From: JAXHUM01 sp034189325
GTDB lineage: Bacteria; Desulfobacterota; DSM-4660; Desulfatiglandales; Desulfatiglandaceae
Reading direction: 5' to 3'
NCBI GenBank assembly: GCA_034189325.1
Contig: JAXHUM010000043.1
Coordinates: 1-64,000, forward strand
Length of the DNA stretch: 64,000 nucleotides
Below the pieces are notes generated by a model, which searched no databases, was not told the DNA's origin, and saw only the letters and a list, made by a program, of their open reading frames with translations. How positions within the stretch are numbered: position 1 is the stretch's first letter; every line of letters starts with the position of its first letter. The position numbers were made by a program, and so were the translations under genes. Of this stretch, positions 36,402 to 45,618 are shown piece after piece.

Positions 36402-37196
36402 TTATTGTGTAACTTCCCTTGGAGGACGTCTCAAAAACCGCTCGGTAAAGATCCTGTCTTTGAGACCGATATCATATCTGACATTGTCAAACCGATTGAT
36501 AGTCCGTGTACCGGCAACGAGATCACTGGCAATTGATTCTACCACGGTAGGGTATCCCTGAATTTTCATGATCTTTTTTGCCTCCACCCTCCGATACAGG
36601 TTGCCGTTCTTATCATAATACTCCGCCTTTTCAGGAAGAAAGGTCGTCTTGTTGATCCATACATGATAGTAGACAAATTCAACGCTATCGGGATCTTTGG
36701 GTACGTTCTTTATCAGATACCAGGTATCATCCGATTTCAGCAGTTCATGAGTGTCTTCGTTCACTCCTCGTCCTGAAACATCTTCATAAAAGAAATCAGA
36801 CCCCACAAAACTGGTCCGCTTATCTCCCGGAGCAATGCGTTTTTTGAGATTCAGGGCAGGGAGCCACAACCAGCGGCTATCTTCCTTTCCCACATGTTTC
36901 CATACAAGATAGGCCATCTTCCGTACGTCCGCCGGTTCTTTAAAATAGACATAGAATTTCTGGTCTTTTTGCCCTGTATTTTTTCGAAGAATGGTGAATT
37001 CCCTTATACGGACGCCTCCCGCCTTATCCGTGATGGTCATTTTCACGTCGGCCCGGCCGTCCTGACCTTGGTAATATGAGGCATCATTGGCCATTTCAAT
37101 GATCTTGTCCGGGCTTGGTCTCTCCGCACCAAAGACAGCGGCGGCTTGTAGAATCATCGTGCCGGTTATGACCAGAAGGAACAGTTTTTTCATCAT
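36402..37196 (-). CDS. LolA-like outer membrane lipoprotein-sorting protein (COG2834)
   Basis: The 264-residue periplasmic protein has a typical signal peptide (ending AAAVFGAERP) and the half-barrel fold of COG2834, with KFYVYFKEPADVRKMAYLV and FVGSDFFYEDVSGRG. Such proteins are the periplasmic partner of MMPL/RND exporters, thought to shuttle lipids. The ATG at 37196 (GGAG 9 bp upstream) is preferred over one five codons earlier. It lies between the RND and outer-membrane genes. Confidence 0.85.
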   Translation of the reverse strand: MMKKLFLLVITGTMILQAAAVFGAERPSPDKIIEMANDASYYQGQDGRADVKMTITDKAGGVRIREFTILRKNTGQKDQKFYVYFKEPADVRKMAYLVWKHVGKEDSRWLWLPALNLKKRIAPGDKRTSFVGSDFFYEDVSGRGVNEDTHELLKSDDTWYLIKNVPKDPDSVEFVYYHVWINKTTFLPEKAEYYDKNGNLYRRVEAKKIMKIQGYPTVVESIASDLVAGTRTINRFDNVRYDIGLKDRIFTERFLRRPPREVTQ

Positions 37197-37234
37197 CTCT
37201 CTCTTCTCCATGTTTCAGAATGGTTAGATCTTGG

Positions 37235-40200
37235 TTAATGCTTGCTCATATTCTCCCGAAAAAGAGGTTTCTGAAGGGCCGTCATAATGGCTGGGAGAAT
37301 AAAGAGCGTGGCAAGCCATGACACGGCCATGATGGTCGCAAGAAAGAACCCCACGGTCTTATAGGGAACAAGGGGCGCCAGCAGAAGAGGGGTAAAACCG
37401 AGGGAGATAATGATCGCATTCCGGCTGATTGCCATAGCCGGTTCCTTGAACATCTCTCGGCACACCTCTTTCCAATCGCCAAGCTCTTTTTGCGATTCCC
37501 GAGCCCGTTGCAGAAAATGGATGGCAAAATCCACACTTAAACCGAGGGTCATGGCCGATAGAATCGCCACAGGCATATCATAGTCTTTTCCCGCCAGGCC
37601 AATGGCCCCATAGATAAAGGCAATGGTCACTGAAAGGGGAATCATGGCAAGGATGCCATACAGGGGGGAGCGAAAAAGCAGGGTCATCATCACCAGAACC
37701 ACCAGGAAGCTCGCGCCCAGGGATGTGATCATTCCTCTGACCATTTTGTTTTGCCAGACAATATTCAGGTAGGTCAGTCCGGCCCATCGCGCCTTCAGGT
37801 CCACCGGAGGAGGGTTGGTCTTTAAGAAGTCTTCCGCATCCTTTACCACCGCCTCCATATCCATGTTATCCCCGCTCTTGAGCTGGACCCAGAGACTTGC
37901 CTCCTGGTAATCTCTGGTTACCATATGGAAGAGGCTGTCCTTTTTTTTCATCCCTTCAAGCTGTATGAAAACCTGTCCCACAGCCGAAGCAGAGTCCGGT
38001 ATGTTGAAATTATTCTTGTTGCGCCGATCATACGCCTCTTTTTCCTCTTTGGTCGCGTCGGACGGGGGAGATACATAAAGAAGTTCATAGGAGGCCTTCT
38101 TTAGGGCATCCACTGCCGAAGATGTCTTCCCCACGACCCGGTTTTCGATGAGATGCGTTTGAAGCTGTTCCACATACCTGAGCATTTCGGGCTGTTTGAA
38201 AAGCGGGGCCGTCAATTCCGCCTCAATTTCAAAGACAAATTCTCTGAAGGACAATTGTAATACTTCATCGCATAGGTCAAGGGCCTGCTGGAGCAGTCTC
38301 TCTCCAGTCAAACCTCTGTACTCCTGCAATCGGGAGATCAATATCTCTCTATCATCCTCCTTAATGCCCGGAACCTCTTTGATTCCATCCAAGAGGGTAT
38401 CAAAGGTCAGCCCCTCAGTCTCCATGTAATTGATGGCGTCGGCCAGTTTGTTCCATGACTCCAATGCCTCTGCATCGATGAGAGCGGCTCTGTTGACCAG
38501 TTCAACAAAACATTTTTTTTCGTTTGAGCTGTTTACATTGCAATAAAGCTGTTTCAGCAGCTCCAACTCCCCCAAGAATTGGTCTGTGGCTTCGGGAAGA
38601 TATTTTCTAAAGCGCTTGTTTGCTTCGGAATCCATCGCCTCTGCAACATCCAGGCAAGTGCAACTCTCCGGTCTTGGTGCGGAAAGGGTCAGATAAGCGG
38701 TATAGGTTCCTCCAAAATGACTGTTTAAGACCCTGTCGGCGATTCGAATCTCATGATCTGCGGCAAACCATTTCACCGGATTATCGTTCACGTTGATCTT
38801 TGTAATTCCGTAGACTGAAATTCCCATGATAAGAACAACCATTGTCAAGATCAATTTCCAGGCCGAATAACCCAATCTCCCGAACCTTCCCAGCACACTG
38901 GAGAGCATTCCGGAAGGATTTTGTCTCCTGTTGGATTGTGGACCAAGGGCCCGGAGTCTTTTTTCAGGAACCGCGACCATGATGTATGCCGGAATCAGGG
39001 TAAGCGTGAGAACCCATGCCAGACCCACCCCAAAGGCCACATGCAGGCCGAAGACCTTGACAGGGGGTATTGGGGTCGTCCCAAGGGACGCAAACCCGGC
39101 GATGGTCGTCAGGCTGGTGTAGAGCATCGGCATGAAGAGCTGCCCGATCACATGCTTGATGGTCTCGGCCCTATCATTGTATTTGGAGTAGCTGTCATAA
39201 AAGAGACTCAAGACATGGACGGAATCCGCCACCGCAATGGGCATCAGGAAGATGGCAATCATAGAACTCATGATATGGACCTCAAAACCAAGCCATATCA
39301 AAAGACCCATGGTGCATATCACGCTGATGACCGCCACAATCATGGGGGCTATGATGAGAGATATTCTTCTGAAGAAAAAAAACAGAAGCAGGAATATGAT
39401 GACGCCTGCCAAAGGCGCCGACTCCGCCATCTGGAGCATCATTTCAACTCCAAAGGTGTCCTCGGCCACCGGCAGTCCGGTGATGTATATTCTTTCATCA
39501 CCATGCCAGTCCCTGGTAAGTTCCGAAACCAGCCTCGCTACATTGTAACTGAAGGTCTTTTCGATTATAGGGATATACAGACAGATCGCTTTTTCATCTT
39601 CAGAAACGAGTGTCCCGCTATAGAGAGGGTTGCCCATAGCGTCATCCCGGATGATTCGGGCCTCCTCTCTCGTGGCCGGGGGGTGTTCCATCAGATATTC
39701 CAGCTTCAAGGAGCCTAAGTCGGCCTGTTTTAGATTATCCACAAGACTTGGGCTGATAATCTCCCGCCCGATAATGGCGCTGTTTCCCTCTTCATCAAAC
39801 AGCTCATTGGGATCGTGACGGAAAGCGATTCCAAGGATTTTTTCCCAGAGGCTTTTATGCGCAAGATCCAGGGTAACCCTTTCTTCCTTTTGGTCGCCCT
39901 GTGCACGTTTTACAATAACCGGCCTGTTGTTTGCGTCACGGGAGAGGGAGAGGAGCTCATGGGTCAGGGCATGTATACGACCAAGGGTCTTTGGATTAAA
40001 GATGCCGTCAGGGTCTTTGTCGTTGACGATCCCAACGATCACAAAGTCGTAGAGATTATACTTCGCCTTGACCTCGTCATTAAAGATACGGACATATTCT
40101 TTGGGCGAGAGCATGTTTTCAGGATCATTATCAAAGCGAACTTTCGGGAACTGACTGAGAAAAACAGCCGTTAATATCAACAGGCCGGCCATGACAAGCC

Positions 40201-40264
40201 AGGGATGACGGATACTGAATTGGGTCATTGCAAGCTTAAACACCTTGTGATTCCTCTTCACCAT
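37235..40264 (-). CDS. RND/MMPL-family exporter
   Basis: A 1009-residue pump with the repeat architecture of RND proteins: TM1 near residues 18-38, a large periplasmic loop, TM2-6 at about 280-430 with MPIAVADSVHVLSLFYD, a second half starting at about 470, its loop, and TM8-12 at about 820-1000 with ILSAMTLGLSVDFAIHFL. The HpnN/MMPL branch exports lipids or hopanoids. Alone it lacks a membrane-fusion protein; the LolA-like protein probably takes that role. The start is uncertain; no clear ribosome binding site precedes the first ATG. Confidence 0.88.
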   Translation of the reverse strand: MVKRNHKVFKLAMTQFSIRHPWLVMAGLLILTAVFLSQFPKVRFDNDPENMLSPKEYVRIFNDEVKAKYNLYDFVIVGIVNDKDPDGIFNPKTLGRIHALTHELLSLSRDANNRPVIVKRAQGDQKEERVTLDLAHKSLWEKILGIAFRHDPNELFDEEGNSAIIGREIISPSLVDNLKQADLGSLKLEYLMEHPPATREEARIIRDDAMGNPLYSGTLVSEDEKAICLYIPIIEKTFSYNVARLVSELTRDWHGDERIYITGLPVAEDTFGVEMMLQMAESAPLAGVIIFLLLFFFFRRISLIIAPMIVAVISVICTMGLLIWLGFEVHIMSSMIAIFLMPIAVADSVHVLSLFYDSYSKYNDRAETIKHVIGQLFMPMLYTSLTTIAGFASLGTTPIPPVKVFGLHVAFGVGLAWVLTLTLIPAYIMVAVPEKRLRALGPQSNRRQNPSGMLSSVLGRFGRLGYSAWKLILTMVVLIMGISVYGITKINVNDNPVKWFAADHEIRIADRVLNSHFGGTYTAYLTLSAPRPESCTCLDVAEAMDSEANKRFRKYLPEATDQFLGELELLKQLYCNVNSSNEKKCFVELVNRAALIDAEALESWNKLADAINYMETEGLTFDTLLDGIKEVPGIKEDDREILISRLQEYRGLTGERLLQQALDLCDEVLQLSFREFVFEIEAELTAPLFKQPEMLRYVEQLQTHLIENRVVGKTSSAVDALKKASYELLYVSPPSDATKEEKEAYDRRNKNNFNIPDSASAVGQVFIQLEGMKKKDSLFHMVTRDYQEASLWVQLKSGDNMDMEAVVKDAEDFLKTNPPPVDLKARWAGLTYLNIVWQNKMVRGMITSLGASFLVVLVMMTLLFRSPLYGILAMIPLSVTIAFIYGAIGLAGKDYDMPVAILSAMTLGLSVDFAIHFLQRARESQKELGDWKEVCREMFKEPAMAISRNAIIISLGFTPLLLAPLVPYKTVGFFLATIMAVSWLATLFILPAIMTALQKPLFRENMSKH

Positions 40265-40364
40265 GCCGGAACAACAAACAGATTTATATTTCTCAAAAGG
40301 GCTCCTTCTCGAGTGGCGCCTGAGGTCCAGGTAGACAGGACAATAGTCATAGGCCCCCTCAATC

Positions 40365-41879
40365 CTATTTCTTTAAATCACTCCCAGCCATACATTCCAT
40401 CCAATCGATCATTTCCTGGAGGTTTTTCGACATCTGCCATCGGCCGTTGGCAAAACTGCCGTAATCCGCTCCCATCATGGCCGAGGCGAACCGTGTGGAA
40501 TTGGCGTAAAAGAGCCATTGTTCCACCCATTTTTTTTCAATCGCCTCATCGAAGATACTCATCTTTTGCTCCAGCCCTTTTGCCAATCCCTTTTCCCATG
40601 CCGACTGCATGACTTTCGTGGCAGCCAAGGTCATTTGATTCGTGGTTTTGATAGTATTCTCAAACCTGGCAAATTGACCGTCGACCCACCCTCTGCTGTG
40701 GCATGAGAGGCAGAGTTCCTGCATGGCCTGGAGTCTCTTGCCCTGTTCTTTCGCATCAATGAGATAGGTCCCGGCCGGTTGCCCGTCGAGGCTTGTTGGA
40801 AGAGGCAGACCCTGACTGTTCAGGATGAGGGTCGTATCCGGGGATTGGGGATGGGCATGGGCGTAAATCAAACCGAATATCCTCCAGGGCAGCCGGTCAT
40901 TCATCTTATGAGTCCTTCTGGTGACGACGTCCCCCTCTTCCGTGACGACAAGACTGATGTGACAGGAAGCGCAGGTCGGCGACGAGAAATCCTTCCCAAC
41001 GGTCCAGGGAAGGGCCTTGAAATCCCATTCGCTCCCTTGAGCTGAATATATGTTTCCATGCTTGCTGACGGAGTAAACGTTGTAGGCCGGTACATCAGGA
41101 CCTTTATGGCATTCAGCGCATGTCGGAGGTTTCCTTGCCGTTTCCATGGAGAATGCATGTCTGGGGTGACAGGCAGTGCAGGCCCCTTTTGAACCATCCG
41201 GATTCAACCTGCCGACGCCGCGGTTGGGCCACCCTGAAAGGAGAGGAAAGGTCATCTCCCCCTCCACCGTATCCCTCGTCGACATGTCCTTGACCTGAAC
41301 CATGGTCCCATGACAGTAAAGACAGGCTTCAGCATCGGTCTGCCTATCCGGTCTTTTGAGGATCGTTTTACCATGTTCATAAGATTGTAAGCCTGTGACG
41401 GAGTCTGCCAGGTCCCTGTAAACCGGATTATTCTGGAGGTTCCCGTAGGCGTGGGACATGAGGTTTTGATCGAACTCATGAGCCTCGACCTCGTGGCAGA
41501 TACTGCAATCCCTTGGGCTCACCACAATATGGATATCATAGCCGTTATGCTCGAAGGTGTCTTTGTGTGTGTCCGGGTTCGTCATGTGGCATTCCGCACA
41601 TCCCACCGCGATATGGGCAAGGGATTCCGGGATCTCTTTGGATGATACTGTCAAGGCAAGCCCAGTCTTTTTCTTTGCCATTGCAGGCGATGATTTTGCG
41701 TGACGGCTTCTTTCCCAATCCTTGTAGATACCGGGTGTGATAGAGGCGTGACAGTCAATACATGTCTGAGTGTCTTCGCTTATAGGGAGAGAGGCCCCTG
41801 ATACCGTGGACACTAATGTGAATAGCCCAATGATTATTGCTGAAAAATGCTTAACGAACAAACTTTTTTGGATACCCAT
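40365..41879 (-). CDS. Octaheme cytochrome c, hydroxylamine oxidoreductase-like
   Basis: The 504-residue exported protein has a signal peptide and exactly eight CxxCH sites (CIDCH, CAECH, CSICH, CLYCH, CTACH, CAECH, CASCH, CLSCH). The motif PAYNVYSVSKHGNIYS and the C-terminal helical region are as in the hydroxylamine oxidoreductase family. Members either oxidise hydroxylamine/hydrazine or, in anaerobes, reduce nitrite, NO or other substrates. Nothing was found that settles the direction. GGAG lies 5 bp before the ATG at 41879. No quinol dehydrogenase gene is next to it. Confidence 0.87.
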   Translation of the reverse strand: MGIQKSLFVKHFSAIIIGLFTLVSTVSGASLPISEDTQTCIDCHASITPGIYKDWERSRHAKSSPAMAKKKTGLALTVSSKEIPESLAHIAVGCAECHMTNPDTHKDTFEHNGYDIHIVVSPRDCSICHEVEAHEFDQNLMSHAYGNLQNNPVYRDLADSVTGLQSYEHGKTILKRPDRQTDAEACLYCHGTMVQVKDMSTRDTVEGEMTFPLLSGWPNRGVGRLNPDGSKGACTACHPRHAFSMETARKPPTCAECHKGPDVPAYNVYSVSKHGNIYSAQGSEWDFKALPWTVGKDFSSPTCASCHISLVVTEEGDVVTRRTHKMNDRLPWRIFGLIYAHAHPQSPDTTLILNSQGLPLPTSLDGQPAGTYLIDAKEQGKRLQAMQELCLSCHSRGWVDGQFARFENTIKTTNQMTLAATKVMQSAWEKGLAKGLEQKMSIFDEAIEKKWVEQWLFYANSTRFASAMMGADYGSFANGRWQMSKNLQEMIDWMECMAGSDLKK

Positions 41880-41952
41880 CACTTCTCCCATTGTGGTTAT
41901 TCTTTAGATTTCAGAGTTGACTTCTCAAATCGTTGGAGAGACATCCCCTTGG

Positions 41953-42879
41953 CTATTTTGTCTTCTTTGCCTGCAACCATTGATAATGTTCATAGGTCTT
42001 CTTCATCCCCTCTACAAAGGGGGTATATTCAAAGTCGAGGATTCGCCCGGCCTTTGCCCCTGAATAGGCAAGGTGGTTGTCAAGGGGAAAGGGGAGGGGT
42101 ATCCTTCTTCTGTCAATTTCAGCACTACTCATCTTGATTGTCTCTATCCTCTTGCCAAGGATCTCTTCAAGGACCTCAATGAATCTTTGATAAGAGACGA
42201 GTTCTTCGGCGCAAGTATTGAGAGCCAGATTGTTTGCCTTGTCGCTCTCCATGCATCGAAGAATCATCCTTGCCACGTCCTCTACCCAGACAAAGCTGAA
42301 AAGGGCGAGTTCGTTATCAGGAAGAATGATGGGGCGATGGTCGCTTATGAGGTTAAAAAAATAGTACTCCCTAGGGGCATAGTTGTATTTTCCGTAAATG
42401 ATCGCAGGTCTTAAACAGGTATAGGATATCCCTCGGCCTCGGCATGCCTCCCGCAGACTGCACTCTGCTAACCACTTGTGGTATCCGTAGTGAGCGTAGT
42501 CTCCAAGTTCCGGTTGGGGGCTATCGACTTTTGGGGCGTTCTCTCGGATAGGGAGATCAAGGACCTCTTTATAGATCGTAGTCGTGCTGATAAAAACATA
42601 TTTTTTGATGTTTCCCGGGATCGACGTGATCATCTTCGTTATATGGTCCGGAGTGTATCCGCAAAAGTCAACCACGGCATACCATTCCTTTTTCGGGATG
42701 ACCTCTTTGATCCGCTCTTCATCATTCCTGTCGCCCGTATATTCCAAAACCTCTTCCCGTTGAAAAGGAATATTGCCTCGATTAAAGAGATGTATCTGAT
42801 AATTTCCGGCCTTGATGAGTTCCTCAACAAAGACCCTCCCTACAAAATAGCTTCCCCCGATGATCAGCACATCCTTCAT
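41953..42879 (-). CDS. NAD(P)-dependent epimerase/dehydratase (extended SDR)
   Basis: The 308-residue extended short-chain dehydrogenase has the Rossmann glycine motif GGSYFVGR, the Ser/Thr-rich STTTIYKE and the catalytic Tyr-x3-Lys in YGYHKWLAE. It is most similar in layout to sugar-nucleotide epimerases and to plastid RNA-binding-type SDRs. The substrate cannot be assigned. AAGAGA lies before the ATG; 37 bp separate it from the DUF4037 gene upstream, so it may be co-transcribed. Confidence 0.85.
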   Translation of the reverse strand: MKDVLIIGGSYFVGRVFVEELIKAGNYQIHLFNRGNIPFQREEVLEYTGDRNDEERIKEVIPKKEWYAVVDFCGYTPDHITKMITSIPGNIKKYVFISTTTIYKEVLDLPIRENAPKVDSPQPELGDYAHYGYHKWLAECSLREACRGRGISYTCLRPAIIYGKYNYAPREYYFFNLISDHRPIILPDNELALFSFVWVEDVARMILRCMESDKANNLALNTCAEELVSYQRFIEVLEEILGKRIETIKMSSAEIDRRRIPLPFPLDNHLAYSGAKAGRILDFEYTPFVEGMKKTYEHYQWLQAKKTK

Positions 42880-42916
42880 TGTCTGTCTCTTCTCGGTATC
42901 CTAGGCTCTGGGTGGA

Positions 42917-43840
42917 TTAGCCTATCCACACATTTCTCTTTCTCAGGTTTTCATCTCTTATTTTCTGCTGAATAATCGGCCCATGATCCAGGAGAAAATC
43001 ACTCTCAGAATGACTCAGCCCTTCCTCCTGAAGCCTCTGTATAATAGCCGTGCTGATTTCCTCTATCATTCTATTCTTTTCTTCGGAGACCGAAGTCTTG
43101 GTTAGGTGGGAGATCTTTTGGTGCAAGAACTTTCCTAGAGCAGGCAGGTCTCCGACGGCCCGATGTCGCCACTTATAGAAGGGGGCATAACGCCTGTTTA
43201 ATAGAAACAGAAGAGACATGATGTCAAAACAAAAGGTCGTTTCAGCGTATTGAGCAGCATAGTATTCCTTGTGTCGTATAGACCGCATAAAGTTGTATTG
43301 ACCCGATTGCGCAGAAGTCATGCACCGGGCCGCCATCTTGAGCATCCTGATATCTTCAGGATAAAAATCGAGGAGGGCCTCTCTTATCTCAGAGAACGTT
43401 CCCAAGGGATCGGAAAAGACCCTGCCGTTCGTGCATGCGGATAGATGGTTTTCCGGGAGAAAGAGCCATTGTTCCAGGGTTTCCGGGCAGTGAGGGATTC
43501 CAATGAAGCGGCTATAGAATGAACCAATTTCAAAGACACCGACTCGTCTGTCACCTAAGTTGCTGTCCCTCCTTTTAAAGCCGTGAAATGTTCTGGGGAG
43601 CCTTTCATATTCTTGCTGGAGAGCTTCTCCAATAGTCTTGTAGTCGTCATGGTCAAGCCAAAGGCAGAAGCCGGGCCCCCAGTCATGATCTTGAGATATG
43701 TCATCATCAAAGCCGTAACATTCAGAGCCGTCTCCAACAAGGCCCGCACCTATCCTGGCCTCGTATTGAGGAAACTTGTCCCTTATCATTGGGGCACCGC
43801 ATTCATGATAGTAGGTCTCACACAGCTCCAGGCCTTTCAT
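42917..43840 (-). CDS. DUF4037 domain protein (nucleotidyltransferase-like)
   Basis: The 307-residue protein has GLVGDGSECYGFDDDIS and QDHDWGPGFCLWL, an N-terminal segment with an acidic cluster resembling polymerase-beta-type nucleotidyltransferases, then the helical DUF4037 domain. Biochemical function is unknown. Related proteins begin MKGLEL, which selects the ATG at 43840; an in-frame GTG seven codons upstream is less likely, although the GGAGG site is 12 bp away from the ATG. Confidence 0.8.
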   Translation of the reverse strand: MKGLELCETYYHECGAPMIRDKFPQYEARIGAGLVGDGSECYGFDDDISQDHDWGPGFCLWLDHDDYKTIGEALQQEYERLPRTFHGFKRRDSNLGDRRVGVFEIGSFYSRFIGIPHCPETLEQWLFLPENHLSACTNGRVFSDPLGTFSEIREALLDFYPEDIRMLKMAARCMTSAQSGQYNFMRSIRHKEYYAAQYAETTFCFDIMSLLFLLNRRYAPFYKWRHRAVGDLPALGKFLHQKISHLTKTSVSEEKNRMIEEISTAIIQRLQEEGLSHSESDFLLDHGPIIQQKIRDENLRKRNVWIG

Positions 43841-43911
43841 GTTATGAAACGTCCTCCACACTTACATATAAAAGGGATGGTCATGAAGTGGATTTTGGAC
43901 AACCGGCGAGG

Positions 43912-44502
43912 CTACTCATATTCCAAGACTTGAGTCTCTTCAGTCCGTAGATATTGTCCCATCCGTATTTTTTCATTGATCCTTTTCCCGGTCTCGGCGG
44001 TGATATACTTCTCGCCGCACTGCTGACACAGACCTGCCGGGACTTTTTTGATAACATAGAGGTTTCCCTCCAGCCTGTAATCAAAGTTACCCATGACGAT
44101 ATCCTTGATTTCACCGTTACAGAAAAAACACCTTCTATACACCGAATCTCCCACGCGATTATCTCCTATTGGCGCCCTGGTCTCTGGATCCTGCCAGATC
44201 GGAAGGGAGGGTGAATAGGCAAAAAGTATGACAAGTCTGTCATTTTTCCCATCAGCGCACTTTACATGGACAGGCTTATTTCCGGCATAACCGAGCACCA
44301 CTGAGGTGGTCCCCCTCTGTGGGTTCTTGTGAATCTCAAATACACTGCCGTTTGAGACAGCCTCCTCGATATCTTCTATGGATACCTTTCCTGCCATGAG
44401 AAATCGTAGACAGTGCTCCGACAAATGGTAATAGCTCTTCGCCACCCTCTCCCTAATCCAGTCTATTCCAGGTCCGTCCATAGTCTCTTCCGTCATATTC
44501 AT
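43912..44502 (-). CDS. DUF4258 toxin-like domain fused to YgiT-type zinc finger
   Basis: The first half (about residues 20-100) is a DUF4258 domain, YHLSEHCLRFLMAG to LVILFAYSPSLPIWQDPETR, related to RelE-fold toxins. The second half (from about 115) is a YgiT/MqsA-like zinc finger with RCFFCNGEI and LCQQCGEKYI, two CxxC pairs, and an ETGKRINEK helix. In most genomes these are separate, adjacent toxin and antitoxin genes. In this 196-residue fusion the antitoxin part may neutralise its own toxin domain or the protein may be a regulator. AGAGGG precedes the ATG; 9 bp separate it from the HEAT gene stop. Confidence 0.8.
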   Translation of the reverse strand: MNMTEETMDGPGIDWIRERVAKSYYHLSEHCLRFLMAGKVSIEDIEEAVSNGSVFEIHKNPQRGTTSVVLGYAGNKPVHVKCADGKNDRLVILFAYSPSLPIWQDPETRAPIGDNRVGDSVYRRCFFCNGEIKDIVMGNFDYRLEGNLYVIKKVPAGLCQQCGEKYITAETGKRINEKIRMGQYLRTEETQVLEYE

Positions 44503-44511
44503 CAATCCCTC

Positions 44512-45207
44512 TTAGGCATCTATTTCGGCCAGGGCCTCCTCGGCCAGTTCGGTTACACGCCTGGTCAGGACTTCCTGCCCATCATAGAAGGTTGCCTCTG
44601 CGTTGTCACCGATAAGACGCTCAAGATAGGGACGGGCATTCTCTCTCTTAACGATTCCCATAATCCAAGCGGCAAGACCTCTGACAGGACCATCCTCTGA
44701 CTCCAGGAAAGGAATCAGATAAGAAACGGCATGCTCCCCGATAAGGTAGGGCCTCACACGGGAAAGCCGTCCGATCCCCCAAAGGAGACCGCGCTGGAGT
44801 GCTGGGTGCTCCAGGTAGTTTCCATCCTCACGGGAGTAAGAGAGAAACACCTGAACATATTCGTTGGCCAGTCCCTCGTGACAGGCGAGTATTTCACCCA
44901 TGGCCTCCGGCGAACCCCATCCGATACCTCCGGATTCGTCATTAAGATTCCACATGAGCCTCCGCATAATCACCCTGGCCCGTTCCATCTCCCTGTCCGC
45001 GATTTTGGGGACAATCAGGCCCATCGCGGCTATGGCGTGCCATCTTATGTAGTCGTTTGTGTGATACAGGAACGAAAAAAGGGCATTGACCAACTGATCC
45101 GGTGGATAATCGGATAACTGTCCAAGAGCTTCTTTATGATCATGTCGGGCCAGAAGCTTAAGGGCCTGCTTTTTGATTTCCCTGCCGGAGAGCGTCTTGT
45201 CAACCAT
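44512..45207 (-). CDS. HEAT-repeat protein, DVU0298 family
   Basis: The 231-residue protein is a string of HEAT-like helical repeats: YIRWHAIAAMGLIVP, GIGWGSPEAMGEIL, QRGLLWGIGRLSRV and VRGLAAWIMGIVKR. It matches the DVU0298 family typical of sulfate-reducing deltaproteobacteria, a set with no established biochemical function. It begins 9 bp after the ferredoxin stop, and its stop lies 9 bp before the DUF4258-YgiT start, placing it in a tight five-gene run. Confidence 0.85.
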   Translation of the reverse strand: MVDKTLSGREIKKQALKLLARHDHKEALGQLSDYPPDQLVNALFSFLYHTNDYIRWHAIAAMGLIVPKIADREMERARVIMRRLMWNLNDESGGIGWGSPEAMGEILACHEGLANEYVQVFLSYSREDGNYLEHPALQRGLLWGIGRLSRVRPYLIGEHAVSYLIPFLESEDGPVRGLAAWIMGIVKRENARPYLERLIGDNAEATFYDGQEVLTRRVTELAEEALAEIDA

Positions 45208-45216
45208 GGCCCACCA

Positions 45217-45417
45217 TTATGATTCCTTAGTTTCCCACGATAGACAATCCTCAGGGCAATATCCAATCGCCTCGTCGATTTCTTCTTCAGGGTATTCAGA
45301 AAGGTCGACAACCTCGATCACGCCCGTTGCCCGGTTTCGCTTGAACACCGCCGGGCATAATTCCATGCATGTCTCACAGTCCGAGCAACGGCCCGTATCT
45401 ATCACAGGGTGTTTTCC
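45217..45417 (-). CDS. [4Fe-4S] ferredoxin-like protein
   Basis: A 66-residue ferredoxin with DTGRCSDCETCMELCP, a complete cluster motif, and a second half where only YCPEDC remains, so it likely binds one cluster plus possibly a partial second site. The GTG at 45417 follows AGGAAGGGGA and gives the usual ferredoxin length; further codons upstream belong to the overlapping Cys-rich gene. It is followed by the DVU0298-type HEAT gene, the usual order in this family. Confidence 0.82.
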   Translation of the reverse strand, partial: GKHPVIDTGRCSDCETCMELCPAVFKRNRATGVIEVVDLSEYPEEEIDEAIGYCPEDCLSWETKES

Positions 45418-45599
45418 CACTCCCCTTCCTTCCTCTTTTCCTTCCACTCGAGATATCGGCGATAGGTAAAACCGGTTTCCAGATCGGATGGGTCGGTCTG
45501 GTGCGCTCCTTTCCGACAGATGCGGCAGCGGTCGATTCCACAACTTTGACACTGATAACAGTCAGGGCATTGACTTTTTTTCTGATCTTGGTCGTTCAT
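45402..45599 (-). CDS. Small Cys-rich protein
   Basis: A 65-residue protein with a densely spaced cysteine run, CPDCYQCQSCGIDRCRICR, that must bind zinc or an Fe-S cluster, followed by a charged tail. No family was recognised. It overlaps the ferredoxin gene by 16 bp and follows the 155-residue hypothetical by 19 bp, so it is part of the same operon. The ribosome binding site is weak. Confidence 0.65.
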   Translation of the reverse strand: MNDQDQKKSQCPDCYQCQSCGIDRCRICRKGAHQTDPSDLETGFTYRRYLEWKEKRKEGEWENTL

Positions 45600-45618
45600 A
45601 TGATAGGTGCTTCACCGA

